The translations under genes were made by a program, and so were the position numbers. Positions 49,549 through 61,600 of a stretch of 64,000 bases of DNA are shown here, piece after piece; within the stretch, counting starts at the first letter, position 1, and every line of letters begins with the position of its first letter. Source of the stretch: Mangifera indica (lineage: Eukaryota > Streptophyta > Magnoliopsida > Sapindales > Anacardiaceae); the NCBI RefSeq assembly GCF_011075055.1, contig NC_058147.1, forward strand, positions 6,076,001 through 6,140,000. Direction: 5' to 3'. Below the pieces are notes generated by a model, which was not told where the DNA came from, did not search any database, and worked only from the letters and a program-made list of their open reading frames with translations.

Positions 49549-50351
49549 ATAATGAGTTCTACACCAATAATATGCAGGATGAATGAGCATTTGAATTTGC
49601 CCGTAACTTCTTATTCATAAATGCAAAGAAATTATGAATTAATATCGAGATGCATCAACCTTGATTACTGTGATAATGCATATAAAGAACTAGTTAGATT
49701 GCATAAATGAATACTTATTTTTAATTACTAGTTGAGTTTTGGGCCATAACCTTTTATTGATGAATAAAAAAAAAGTTGATATCAATAAAACAGGAGTTCT
49801 CGCTCAATGAAAATGGCAAAATTTTGAAATATGAATCTGGTAAATTTAAGTAATTTAATAAAATGAGTAAAGCAAACTGTCATTGACTATGATACAAAAA
49901 GTAGGAAAGTACATCACCAAATGTGCATCCCTATCTCTGGCAACAATATGATTTCTATTACCAAATGGAGAAAAAGGCCAGTTACAATTTTGTGGAAATA
50001 AAATTACATTCAATTTTATAGGGAAAAAAATGACAGTGTGTACTCTTAAAGCAATCTATGTTCTAGATTAAAATAATCGAGCCTACGTAGTTGTAGACAC
50101 AGAAAATAATACGAAAAGTGATATGTTGAAGAAATAGTACAGCATACATGAAGCAAGCCAAAGATACCTAGAAGGCTTGTGCACATCTTCAGAGCAACAC
50201 AGAAGAACCATGCAGTTTGGTACAGCCCCAGCAATCATCCGTGCAAATCCCACTAATCTTGAAGAACCGTAACAACTAAGAATCTTGGATGGGAATTAAA
50301 CTCGAACACTGGGTTTCCAGAAATATGGTTTCAATAATGTTAATTATAGGT
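49549..50351. other. Spacer between BGAL copy 2 and OGG1
   Basis: Convergent 3' flanks of the two genes. A minus-strand frame at 50046-50234 has no recognisable motif and probably lies in the OGG1 3' UTR. Nothing else seen. Confidence 0.6.
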
Positions 50352-51866
50352 TTAGCTACCATCACATGGTTCTCTACCCTTTCTCTTAGCAGATTTTTTC
50401 TCTTTGATTGTACAAAAATTTGATGGTAGGATGGCTTTTTGTGAAGGTAGTTCAGCAATGAAAAGTAGTGTCTGAGCCCACCCTGCATATTTCCCATATT
50501 TGCTAACAAATGCCTCTGCCACACGGCAACATAGCTTAGGTGTTGGGCGGGCACCCACAAGCTCAGGAAGAAGGTCTCTTGCAGCAATCTAGCTCAAACC
50601 CAAAAAAGAAGAATACTCCAACATCAGAACTTAATGAAATCACACAAATGAAATATAAATTAGATACATGCTGTATAAATTATTCTTGCACAATGTCATC
50701 TCAGGTTTAACAAGAATCACCATCTCAACAACAACATATAATATATATTAGTATATGACCAGGATGTTGAACTTGTTGAGCATACCTGCCAGACGTGAGT
50801 ATCAACAGGAATGGCATGATGTTGATCAAGAGAGAAGAGAGCTATGCATGCTGCCACCTTGGGACCAACTCCAGGCAAAGTGCAGAGAGCATCAATTGCC
50901 TCTTCAAGTTTCAATTTACGAAGAGACATAAGCCACTCTGCACCTCCCCCTGGTTTTGATTGCAAAGCATCTACCGTACCAGTGATGTATTTGGCCCTGC
51001 CCACAACCCATGATCAATAAAACGTTACCAGTGAAAAACTCCAAATCATCAATAGTTTTTACTAGAACATGTTTGACTCAAATGAATTCAAAAACAGATT
51101 TACAATAAAAGCCTAAAATAATACAAAATCCATTTTCTGCGTTCTTATTTTCTTTTAACTCATAATTTTTTTTTACCAAACAGTTTTCTGAAAAGAAGAA
51201 AATTAATCGAGATGAAACTGAGAATATAAAGAAGCTTATAAGAAAATGAAGAGTTGACCTGTAACCAAAACCAGCCTTTCTGAGCTCATCCTCGGTAACC
51301 ATGGCTAATTTTTCCAAAGATGGAAACTCATGGAACTCAAAGCCCTCAACTTCACCCAAATACGTCCCCAAACCCGACATAAAGTCTACCATTTTCGTAA
51401 TCCTCCCAATATTATTATTAGACGAACATAGAAACTGAACCAAACACTCAACCGGGTCCTGCCTCAAAACCCGGGCACCTGCCAAGTACTTCGCCAGCTC
51501 AGCAAAACGAGAATCGGATGACGAAAAGGTCCCCCAGAGCTCGGCAAGTGAAATACGCGCGTTGAGAAAATCGAGGAGAGCCGATTTGGCGGCGGGCTCG
51601 GATGGGGAGTGGTGGATGTAATAATAAACATCGGCGTCTTCGTGGTGTTTGAGGGAGATGAGGTGGGGCCCGAGAGTCCCCGTATACTGCAGAGGAGCTG
51701 TTTGTTTCCAACGGAAGGTTTGGCCGGTGGGGAATGTCAGAGGTAAGGAGAGCTCCGACTGGCTGAGATTGAGTGGGGCCCATTTTGGAGATTTTAAAGG
51801 GTGTAGGGTTTGTGGGTTGGGTGGCGTTGACGGCGGAAGTGGTGCGCTTTTGGGCCTCTTACTCAT
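50352..51866 (-). CDS. OGG1: 8-oxoguanine DNA glycosylase/lyase
   Basis: Three minus-strand exons, 51866-51259, 50996-50786 and 50588-50352, join to 351 residues, near the usual size of plant OGG1. The enzyme removes 8-oxoguanine paired with C and nicks the abasic site in base excision repair. The N-terminal domain shows LPLTFPTGQTFRWK and the strongly conserved ARVLRQDPVECLVQFLCSSN. The helix-hairpin-helix and GPD motif is LPGVGPKVAACIALFSLD, with the Schiff-base Lys at 249 and the catalytic Asp at 268 in IPVDTHVWQ. The end is basic (KEKKSAKRKGREP), a possible nuclear signal. The start MSKRPKS at 51866 is chosen because the Arabidopsis protein also opens Lys-Arg-Pro; an in-frame ATG ten codons upstream (51896) is the alternative. 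The last-exon end is set by frame. Confidence 0.95.
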
Positions 51867-54800
51867 TTTATAGAGACGGTTGTTCAGTGAGAGCATGAAT
51901 CGGCCAGTCGGGTCTCCCTCTGAAAATGGGCCGCAGAAAGACTCGGCTGAGTGGTTCTTGGTTTATTTATTTTCCGAATAAATTTTTCGTTGGAGGAGTC
52001 AAATATTACTGAAAAAATATAAATAATAATAACAAAATATTAAAATATTATTCCACTTGAAAGCTTTTATATAATTATTGGATTGGTTAAGTATTTGTTA
52101 CGAGTATAACATAATAGGATTATTTTAATGTTGTTAAATTCTCTAATTAATTAATTAATTTATATTTTAATTGATATCTTATTATTAATATTTTAAATAT
52201 TTTTTTGTATATCTTATTATTATAATTGAAAATAATGATATTAACGATATGTCACTATGTGATTAACCTTACTAAGTAGATATAATTTTATTATATTTAG
52301 AACCTCTTAATAAAGTATGTTTCATTTTAGAGAAAATCAAGAAAAAGATGAATATATAATTTATCGTCAATTATCAATATCTCAATCAATCATTTACGAG
52401 GTATTTACATAATTCAAATATCTCAAATATTGTTAGTTTCTTTAAAGAAAAATAATGCTAAAATGCTTCGTTGGTAACCAAAATTATTTAAATTGACAAT
52501 TGAATCTTTAGATTTTGCACCCCTTAGCCATTTCAACAACATGAACATATTTGGTGTCTTGCTATTGTCTCCTTTGTCGAAGACTATAAATGACTGGAAT
52601 CCTATTGATAAAGAAGAGGCATAGGCATTAGTGCATCACCTCTCAATCCAATCCATCTTCCTTGGCTTCTTCAACGCACTCTTGATACAAAATAAACAAA
52701 ATATTAAAAACCTTCCTTTTCACATGGATTGATTGAGAGAGATGATTAATAAAACATTCAAATCTAAAGTTTGGGTCCCTTTGATAGTTCCTCTCTTTCA
52801 TTTGAACTAGTTAAAAGTGATGAATTTGCACCATATTTTATAATAAAAGAAAATTTTTACAAAAACAAATTCATTGACAAGTCGAGTTTTTTAAACGATT
52901 ATGGAGATTTGAAGTAAGGAAGAGCTGAAGAAAGTGGGGCTGGGCAAAACAATTTCCATTGGTCAACAACCCATTGATATTTTGCCAACAAATTTGTTGT
53001 GTGTTGGGGTGGGTGGATGGTGCATCATTTTAGATTGAAAAAAGGGGTCAATGGTGGTTGTTGATAATGGTAATTACAATGTGTGTATAATGGGTGCTAG
53101 TGATGATGATGGTATTGTATAGATGTTTTTGGTTTTGGTGGGGATGATGAAGTTTGTGTTGATGAAAAAGAAGAAGATAAAAGGAAAGATGAATAAGACC
53201 TATGATGAGAGATGAGAAATAAAACAAATAGGCAAGATTAGGAATGTTGGAGAGGGGAAAAATTAAAAACTAAAGAGAAAGTCTAACTAAAAATAAGTGA
53301 AAAAATATACAATAATATAATTATAATTAAAATTTAAAATTGAATAATAAAATTACTTAAATGATCTTTATAATTAAAGTTGACGAAAAGTACGATGAAA
53401 TATGACAATTTATTATTTTTTGACTTTAAATGTAATAATGGTTTTGATTTACTTTGAATGAAAAATAGTGATTCTCCCTAAATTAAATTTGCTAATTGAC
53501 ATTCTAAACTTATATATAACGCTAAATTCTAGAGTTATATCATTGTAGCACATAAATTAGAATTTGACGAAATTATGTTTATATATAAACATACTTTTTA
53601 TTCATTTTTACCTAATCCATAAATTTCTCAACCTTGGCATTGTTGTTGTTGTCATCTTTGCTATAGATCTTGATATTTTAAAGTGATTTTATGCATTAAA
53701 TAGGAAAAAAGTAAGTAAATTATAGAGATTTATCTTTTTATTGTTTCCATAGTAGAGATTTATCTTTTTATTGATTATGAAGATGTCATGAATAAAGGTT
53801 TCAAGGTTTTTAACTAAGTTTTGGTTTCACGATTTATTAGGGATTTAGATTAAATTGATTGTTGTATTATAAAACTATCTACGGATGGTATTGTAATTTA
53901 AGAGAATTTGAATTGAGTAATAAGGATTCTAAGAAAAATTTTTGTGATTAAGGAAGGTTTATGTGGTATATATCAAGCTTAATAACGGGATCTTTATTAG
54001 GTTTAATCACTAATAATAAAACCTCATAAAAGCGGCAAAAAGAATGTTAAAAAGATCGAAAAGGTAAAAACAAACTTTTAAAAAGTTGTTTAGTTTATTT
54101 ATAATCTAAAATTTTGTAAAACACAAAATTTTTATAACCCAAAGGCATGGAAACCAAAGTTAGTGACTCGAAAGCAAAATGGGGAACTTAGTGATTTATA
54201 AGAGTTGCTGAACAATTTGCATACAAGAAAATAAGACAAGTTAGGAAGAGAAACAAAAGAGGCCATTAGATTTAGAGGATGAAAAATAGCATAAGGAACA
54301 ACAACATCGCATGTCAGTGAAGTGGAGAGAGGGTGAGATAAATAGCCCTACATTTGAAAAAACCAAGATCCAACACAATTAGACCCTGCTTCACATAAAC
54401 ACACTCAATTTTTTCCAATTCAACCAAGAAAAACATTTGATGATAGATGATTGTGTTACCTTTATCACTTGCTCATTGACTCATCGATCGAGCAAAAAAG
54501 ACAAGCTAATGGTTAGACAAGTCGATTATTGTACTATTACTGTTGCTCGATTGCCTTTGAAGTTGCCAATTTCACAATATATTGAAGATTTTAAATTTTC
54601 TTTCTTTATGTGTGTATTTTGTTTTTTTACATTATATAGAACATATTTAACAAAAAGGAAAAACACTCTAGAAATAGATAGAGAAAAAAGAAAAGAAAAG
54701 ATAAATGTATTATGTCATCGTACTTGACTTGTTACCATTTTTTGGTTTTAGATATGGTTCTTGATTTGTTTTGGTTCCTTCAAAGGATGGAATTGAAACC

Positions 54801-54958
54801 AAAACCAAAACCAGTTGGTTCGACAAAAACTGAAATCAAAACTTTACTAGGATATATTGATTCTAGGTAAGAATCAAAATTAAAAGTTGGGTACCTAATG
54901 ATTTTGGATACTATTTGGGTTTTTGCTGACCCCTAATCCTTTTTTTCCTAAGGAACCA
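51867..54958. other. Gene-poor region upstream of OGG1
   Basis: Contains the OGG1 promoter near 51900 and then AT-rich DNA. A half copy of the palindromic MITE may lie near 52220-52295 (atgtcactatgtgattaacc). A block at about 54755-54950 has a purine-rich gaaaccaaaaccaaaaccag run and ends in cccctaatcc, suggestive of transposon debris. No supported gene. Confidence 0.5.
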
Positions 54959-56348
54959 TGTTCAAAATTCAATTTCCTCCTTGCCTCTCACATAAAAAAT
55001 CAATGAATAAATTTGATTATTGTTATATTTGACTATAATAATGAATAACATTCCAAAATGTTTACCTTTTAAGAATACACCCTCAATGCAAATCATTAAA
55101 TGAAAATGACTTTGAAATGCTTTTATAGAATACTCTAACAACATGAGAAGTACTTAAACTGATAGTCAATATTTATTTGAATATGTGTAATAGTCTCTAG
55201 GTTATGAAACTCTAAATTATAGTAGTACTTGAGTAACAACATGAACGACTTCTCAAGCGAACTTCTCAATGCATTTAGTATATTGTTTTTGGTCTACCAT
55301 GCCTACGTATAAGATATATTAATCTTGTACCTCTTTGCAAAATCAATCATAATTTTCTTTAACTTATATACCTACTGATAAACATCATTTTCAAGAGTTG
55401 TCCTAGTCCATTAGTGCCCACTTGTTTATAATGCAACATGATTTGATTTCTAGGACATATGTGTTGTATACTTATACTTTGAAGTTGAAAATACTTAAAG
55501 AGTAGCACTATGCACAAAAATATATGTGCAAACAATGACATATTATCATACCATTAAGTATTGCTTTATTTCTAATCCAAAATCATTTAATCATATAGTA
55601 TTATATTACCATTTGCCCATATAGTTTTATAGATACTTTAAATCTTACAATCTTATCGCTATTGCATGCCATCAACATAGTTTTTAAAGACATTTAATCT
55701 CTTATATGTATCTTGTTTACCTTAAAACTTTTATATTGAAACAATTCTTCAGAGCATGCCTCCTAAATACATCTTGTAACAAGTCTTTATTCCTAAAAAA
55801 ATTTATGACTGAAAAACCCTATACGCCACTTGTCACCCCATCAACAATAGACGACATTGGATGGGTAGAGAAAGAAAGTTGTCAATGCATTGAATCACAT
55901 ACTATTTGGTTCTTTGTGACAACAAATGGAGGTATATTAGTCGAAGTATATGGTGTTATATACAAGGTAACTAGACTTGGACGTTGAGAATTGCCTATAT
56001 TTTTAGAACTATAATTAACATTTTTTGTCTCTTCAAGCTCAAATTCTTCAACTGAAATATCATTTATTTTATCATATTTTCAAAAACACCTTAATTTGAC
56101 ACCTTTTTTAACCATCCATGTACCCATTTCTCTATTATTTACAATGACTCTATATTAGGCACATTTGCAAGATCATCTTTATCAACATAAAGATTGATAT
56201 TACCTTTTTCATATTGATTTAGTTGGGTTTCATCACCCTCTTTAATATTATTTTGTGAATGTTGGATCTCAATATTGTTCCTTAAGAGCGAAATATTGTT
56301 CACAAAAGGGCAAAAAATTGTTCCCCTAAAATAGATTAGGAGGTTCAC
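54959..56348 (-). pseudogene. Decayed Mutator-like (MULE) transposase
   Basis: On the minus strand, broken frames in the right order match the mudrA/MULE family. Near 56150-56200 is INLYVDKDDLANV, like the N-terminal part. At about 55735-55790 is VFRRHALKNCFNIKVLR, the usual F..AL..Y...GF.IK block. At 55359-55541 is a zinc-knuckle-like linker remnant. At 54962-55144 is MICIEGVFLKGKHFGML followed by NNNQIYSLIFYV, the DG.HLKG...G....A...D.NN.IYPLAF catalytic block, where the first catalytic Asp is now Glu. Stops and shifts separate the pieces and the rest of the catalytic domain is not found downstream, so it cannot be active. No terminal inverted repeats were located. Confidence 0.75.
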
Positions 56349-57040
56349 TAAACATATTTATTATCTCAATGTGTAGATTATCCTCACTTCTAAATCTATA
56401 TGTTTTGGAACCAATGACAAGAAATGCTGTTATTGATTTCAAAGTAATAGTAAACAAAAATAGGAACATGTTATATCATCTTTTTAGAAAAATGGGCATA
56501 AACACAAATAACACCATTATCATCATCCAAGTTGTAAGACATCCCATTAATGACATATTGTGGTTTTATGATAATATAAATAATTTTTTTTTATGGGCAA
56601 TATGTAGATTATCACTTAATAATTCAACTGATTCATTACATGTCATGTTCAGTTAATATATAAATTTTTTGTGTTTTACATCAACGTGATTCATTATGTT
56701 AGTCTTTATCATTATTTACTGCCCTTCATACCTGACCAAGAGAACAACATTTGATATTTTGATCAATCATGTAATGATAAAATATATAATGTATAAATAA
56801 AGTATTTAAAAATTAGAAAACTAAATTATGTAAAAAAAGTTTTCATTACTCGAAATTTTAAGTATACCTTGCACGAAAAAGTGAGGTGGAAAGTATCTAA
56901 AAACCGTTCACGTAAAGTATCAAAAAACCCATGATCATAACATATTGTGAAATATCAATAAAACCCTATTACATTATACATTTTAAAATTTTCAATAAAC
57001 CATTGTACATAGGAAAAATTCAATAAACTCATTTCAATAA

Positions 57041-57192
57041 GAGTAATGTTATATATATAAATAATGACGTATCATTATATGATTTGATAGTTTAGAATTA
57101 AAGATAATATAATATTCAATCATATATTAACACATCATTATTTGTATATAAAATTATATATATTATTTATACATATAATTTTATTATTTTAA
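57041..57192. mobile_element. Palindromic MITE-like element, copy 5
   Basis: Arms aataatgacgtatcattata and caatcatatattaacacatc followed by attatttgtatataaaat and the outer arm acatataattttattatt. It is among the clearest copies and shows the family plan: two nested inverted arms around an AT-rich centre. Confidence 0.65.
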
Positions 57193-58644
57193 TAAACCCT
57201 TATTATTATGTTTTCTAGCTTTAATAATTTTATTATTTTAATACCGCATTCTAGGTTTCATTTACACACAATATGTAATCAATATACCTAAAAACAATTA
57301 AAATCACTCCATAAACAAAATTTAAAATTAATATTTATCTAGATGCAAGGATCTATTCTCCGTGATTTTAGGATTATTTTTGTATGCATGACTTAAACGT
57401 GATTATTTTTAATTAATAATCTTAATTTCTATAAATATGAAATCATATCAGCAAAATTTTGAGCAAATTTGAAGAATAATGTAATCTAATTAAATGCAAA
57501 CATGTTAGTATTCAAATATGATGTTGTTTATAAATGTATTAATTTTAGGCACGTTTAAATTGTTTCATAAATCATAATCAATAGTAAATTTTCATTAACA
57601 AACTTTATTACCATTTACCTTGTATACTTCTACGGCATAATAATATAATAAAAAACATTACCATATTTTAAAATACATTCATCAAACGTATAATACATGC
57701 CCCCACAAATAAAATTCACAAGGTCATAAGATTTATTCGCACCCAAAGTTTGTTATATTTTCAAATTAATACCCGTGAGTATTAAAAATCTAAACACATA
57801 TTTATGAATAATTAAAATTAATAAAATTAGTTAAATTTTCAAAGTAAAATTATTATTTAATTAACAATATATTAAAAATAATAAAATATTATCCATTTCT
57901 TTACTAAATTTAGAAAACTAATAACTTTTCTTAGATTAAACTTTGAAATATCATATTTTTCCTTTTAGTTTTTTTTTCTTTCTCATTTTCCAACATTATC
58001 ATTGATTAATTTCTTTCTCTCACATTTTCTTCTCGAAATCTCATGTCTTTTCCCAATGAAGATGATGTCTTCATCACAAAATAAAAATGAATTATCTTTA
58101 TTATTAAACAAAGATAATATCAAAAATATGAAAGAAAATGATAGGAAAAAAGAAATGGATTGATGATGATATAAAAAAAAGAAAGAAAAAATACTTAAAA
58201 AAATATTTAAAAATTTAAACTTGAAAATATTATAATTTTTTAAATTAAAAATAAATAAATAATATTTTTCGATCTTATTAATTTTAATTATTTATAAATT
58301 AATAGTTAAATTTTTAATAATTAATTAATATTAGCGGAAGGATACATCAACTTTGGGAGGAAAATAAGTGCTTGGGCCAGTTCAAAAATATTCCTCCGAC
58401 AACACGACCTCCTTGCGCGTGGACCTCTCTTAGCCCCTCCAAAATTCTATTTCCCCACCTCACCGCAAGAAAAAAAAAAAAGCAAGATATCTATAACAAC
58501 ATTAATCTCACACAACACAACACACACAGCACAAAGCTAAAGCAGAAGAGAGCGAGGAAGCCAGCGAGCCCTATTCTCTGTCTGGATTTGATTTTGATCT
58601 TTTTTCCCACCAATCACAGACCCCACATTACACAAGTTCTCTCA
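57193..58644 (+). promoter_or_regulatory. Upstream region and 5' UTR of SWI3C
   Basis: AT-rich DNA to about 58340, then a GC-richer, CA- and CT-rich 300 bp before the start codon that looks like promoter and 5' UTR (cacaacacaacacacacagc near 58510). The poly-A run at 58470-58481 lies within it. No other gene seen. Confidence 0.5.
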
Positions 58645-61600
58645 ATGCCAGCTTCACCTTCCTTTCATTCAGGTAATATTTATAACAATATTAATCCTAG
58701 TTTATACCCTTAATTATTCCTAAATCCTTCGCTCTTCACTCCCAGTCTTTCTCAATTTAACTTATTTTTTACTTTTAGTTCCAGATAGTCGAAAATGGAA
58801 GAGGCGAAAGCGGGAGCTGAGAAAACCCAAACACGAAGACGACGACGTAGACGACGAAGACGAAGAACAAGACAACAACAACAACAACAACAACAACGAC
58901 AACGAAACGGACAATCACGTTAATAATTGTAATGGGAATATGGACAACGGCGACGACATACAGCACGCCTCCACGGCACCAGATCCGGTGGGGAACGACA
59001 ACGAGGTCTTGATTGACGGTGGCACGCGCATCTGCGACTTTCCTCGTGTGGTTCGGCTAAGGGTGAACCGGCCACACGCGTCTGTGATGAACCTTGTGGC
59101 GACTGAGAGGGCGAATTTGGTCGGGGAGAGTAGTGGGAGGAGTTCGGTGATGGTGTTGGAGAATATTTCGTACGGGCAGCTGCAGGCTTTGTCGGCTGTG
59201 CCTGCCGATTGCGCGGCGTTGGATCCGGAGAGGGGTGATGGCGGGAATTTGGCGTCGTGTGTGATTACTCCTCCGCAAATTATGGAAGGAAAGGGGGTTG
59301 TGAAGAGGTTTGGAAATAGAGTTCACGTTGTTCCTATGCATTCAGGTTCTAATTCCATCTCTATATCTGTAAATGCCCCTAAGGTTTACGCTTTATTTTT
59401 GTAATAAAGTAACAGTTTTGATTTTGAAAAGTTCTTTTGTATGTTGCTGGTTTATAAGCATAGCTAAATTTTCCATTCCCAAAAGTTTTTCATAGTGGAA
59501 GATTGAAGGTAACAAATTGGTTTGGATAGCGTACTTAGGGCGTTGAGTTAATTTTTTTCATGATAGAACTAGTGGTGGCAGTTTCTCCGTTACTGCCAAG
59601 TTAATTGTCAAGTTTAGTTTGCTGTAAAGTGTAGTGACTAATTGCTTAATTTTAACACTGAAAAATTTATTTAATTGTATGTATTACTATCATGGCCGAG
59701 ATGGCGATATTTTTCAGCTGAAGAAAGTGGTTGGAGGTTGTATTTTGGATCATGTTTAACCTTTATATTACTAAAGGGGAGTTTAGCGGAGTCTCTTTTG
59801 TCTTTTTCACATCCAGCTATAGATTTATGTATTCCTACGGTCGCCACGATAAGATATTTTTCAGCTGAAGAAATTGTTTGGGAATTGTATCTTGTTAACC
59901 TTTACATTACTTGAAGAGTGTTTAGTGGAGAGCTTTTGTCTTTTTCCCATCCAGTTATGGCTTTGACGTCCAATTTCTCATTTGTGAGGTCCAACAATCC
60001 AATGTCTGAACAAAAAATTTTGATTGGTGTTTAGATTACTCATGTAAGGTCAGACTTTAGTGTTGCATAATTTTTGTCATTTGACTGGCACCAAAATTTA
60101 CTGTTTGCCCATTCTTTTATTGGATATGCACCTGTATTTCTTGTTTAAGGGGATTTGTAATTATTACTATATTTGACTGTTTGCGGGTCCTCCCATGAGC
60201 AGATTGGTTTTCTCCTGCCACAGTAAATCGACTGGAGAGACAAGTGGTGCCACATTTTTTCTCTGGAAAGTCACCAGAACATACACCAGAGAAATACATG
60301 GAATGTAGGAACTATATTGTTGCCAAGTACATGGATAATCCAGAGAAGAGGCTTGTGGTTTCTGATTGCCAGGATTTGGTAGAAGGTATTAACAATGAAG
60401 ATCTAAATCGAATTTTTCGGTTCCTTAATCACTGGGGGATCATTAATTACTGTGCTGCTGCACCAAGTCCTGAGCCTTGGAATACTGGGTCCTATTTGAG
60501 GGAGGATTTTAGTGGGGAGGTTCATGTGCCATCAGCCACTTTAAAGTCCATTGACAGTTTGATCAAATTCGACAAGCCTAAGTGTAGAGTCAAGGCAGCT
60601 GAAGTATATTCATCATCATCATGTCATGATGATGATTTCTTGGACTTGGACAACAGAATTCGAGAGCGTTTATCGGAAAATAATTGCAATTATTGTTTTC
60701 AACAAATTCCAGATGTGTACTTTCAGTCACAGAAGGAGGTAATCTACATGTTCTCTCTACCCTATGTTGTTTTCTTTTGCTTGTCACTAGTGTTTGGCTG
60801 TCCACATGTGGTTGATACTTTGTTCTAAACAAGTGAAACTCTAGAAAGCTATCTGCATTGCTGAAATGTTTTGCTCTGAAATTTTCAATCATTCATGAGG
60901 GTAGTTAAAACTAAGTTTCTTACATAGCATGGCTTAACATTCATAATATAATTTTGGTTAAATGGTGTGGATCTTGCTTTATCCTATTTGCAGAGTGATT
61001 TAGAAAACAGTGGTTTGGGCTTTAGAGTTTTCATTTTTCTTCTTATGACTCTAGTTTTAATCTCCTATGAAAGGTCTTCTGGAATTTCTTGAATGTAACT
61101 CGCATATTGTTAAGAAGCTTGTTTGTGGAAACACTGTACTGGGGACTGATTTGGCATTTACACCATGCTTTAGTACTTCAGTTACTTTTCCTGAAATATT
61201 ATTTCCATAATGTCTTGGTGCTGTCTTGAGCAGTGAGATCATCTCTAAAGGTCTTTGTAAGAGTGCAGATTTATTGCTGGTGAAATAAACCATGGTTTAG
61301 CAAAATGAATTCTTTTACATTATGTGTTATTAAATTGGTGGAAGAAAAAGTTATAGTGTACTATTATTTTCATTCCTAATACTTGCTTCACACACTATGG
61401 CATGCCAACGGCTTGTGTAACTTTATTATGGTTAAATTAGTTTAAGAACATACACAATTACTTAGGAAGGCTGAGTTACATAGCTTTTTTGTTGAAAAAT
61501 CCTTTGAAAAACTTGGTTTAACATAAATTCTGATGTTATTTACTTCTTTTGGTTTCACTGTTTGCTGATCAGCATTGTGTTTAACAGGCTGATGTTCTTC

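Noticed and set aside
58775..58966. Minus-strand frame rich in Val, like a membrane protein
   Set aside because: It is the complement of the CAA/GAC-rich low-complexity tract of SWI3C exon 2.
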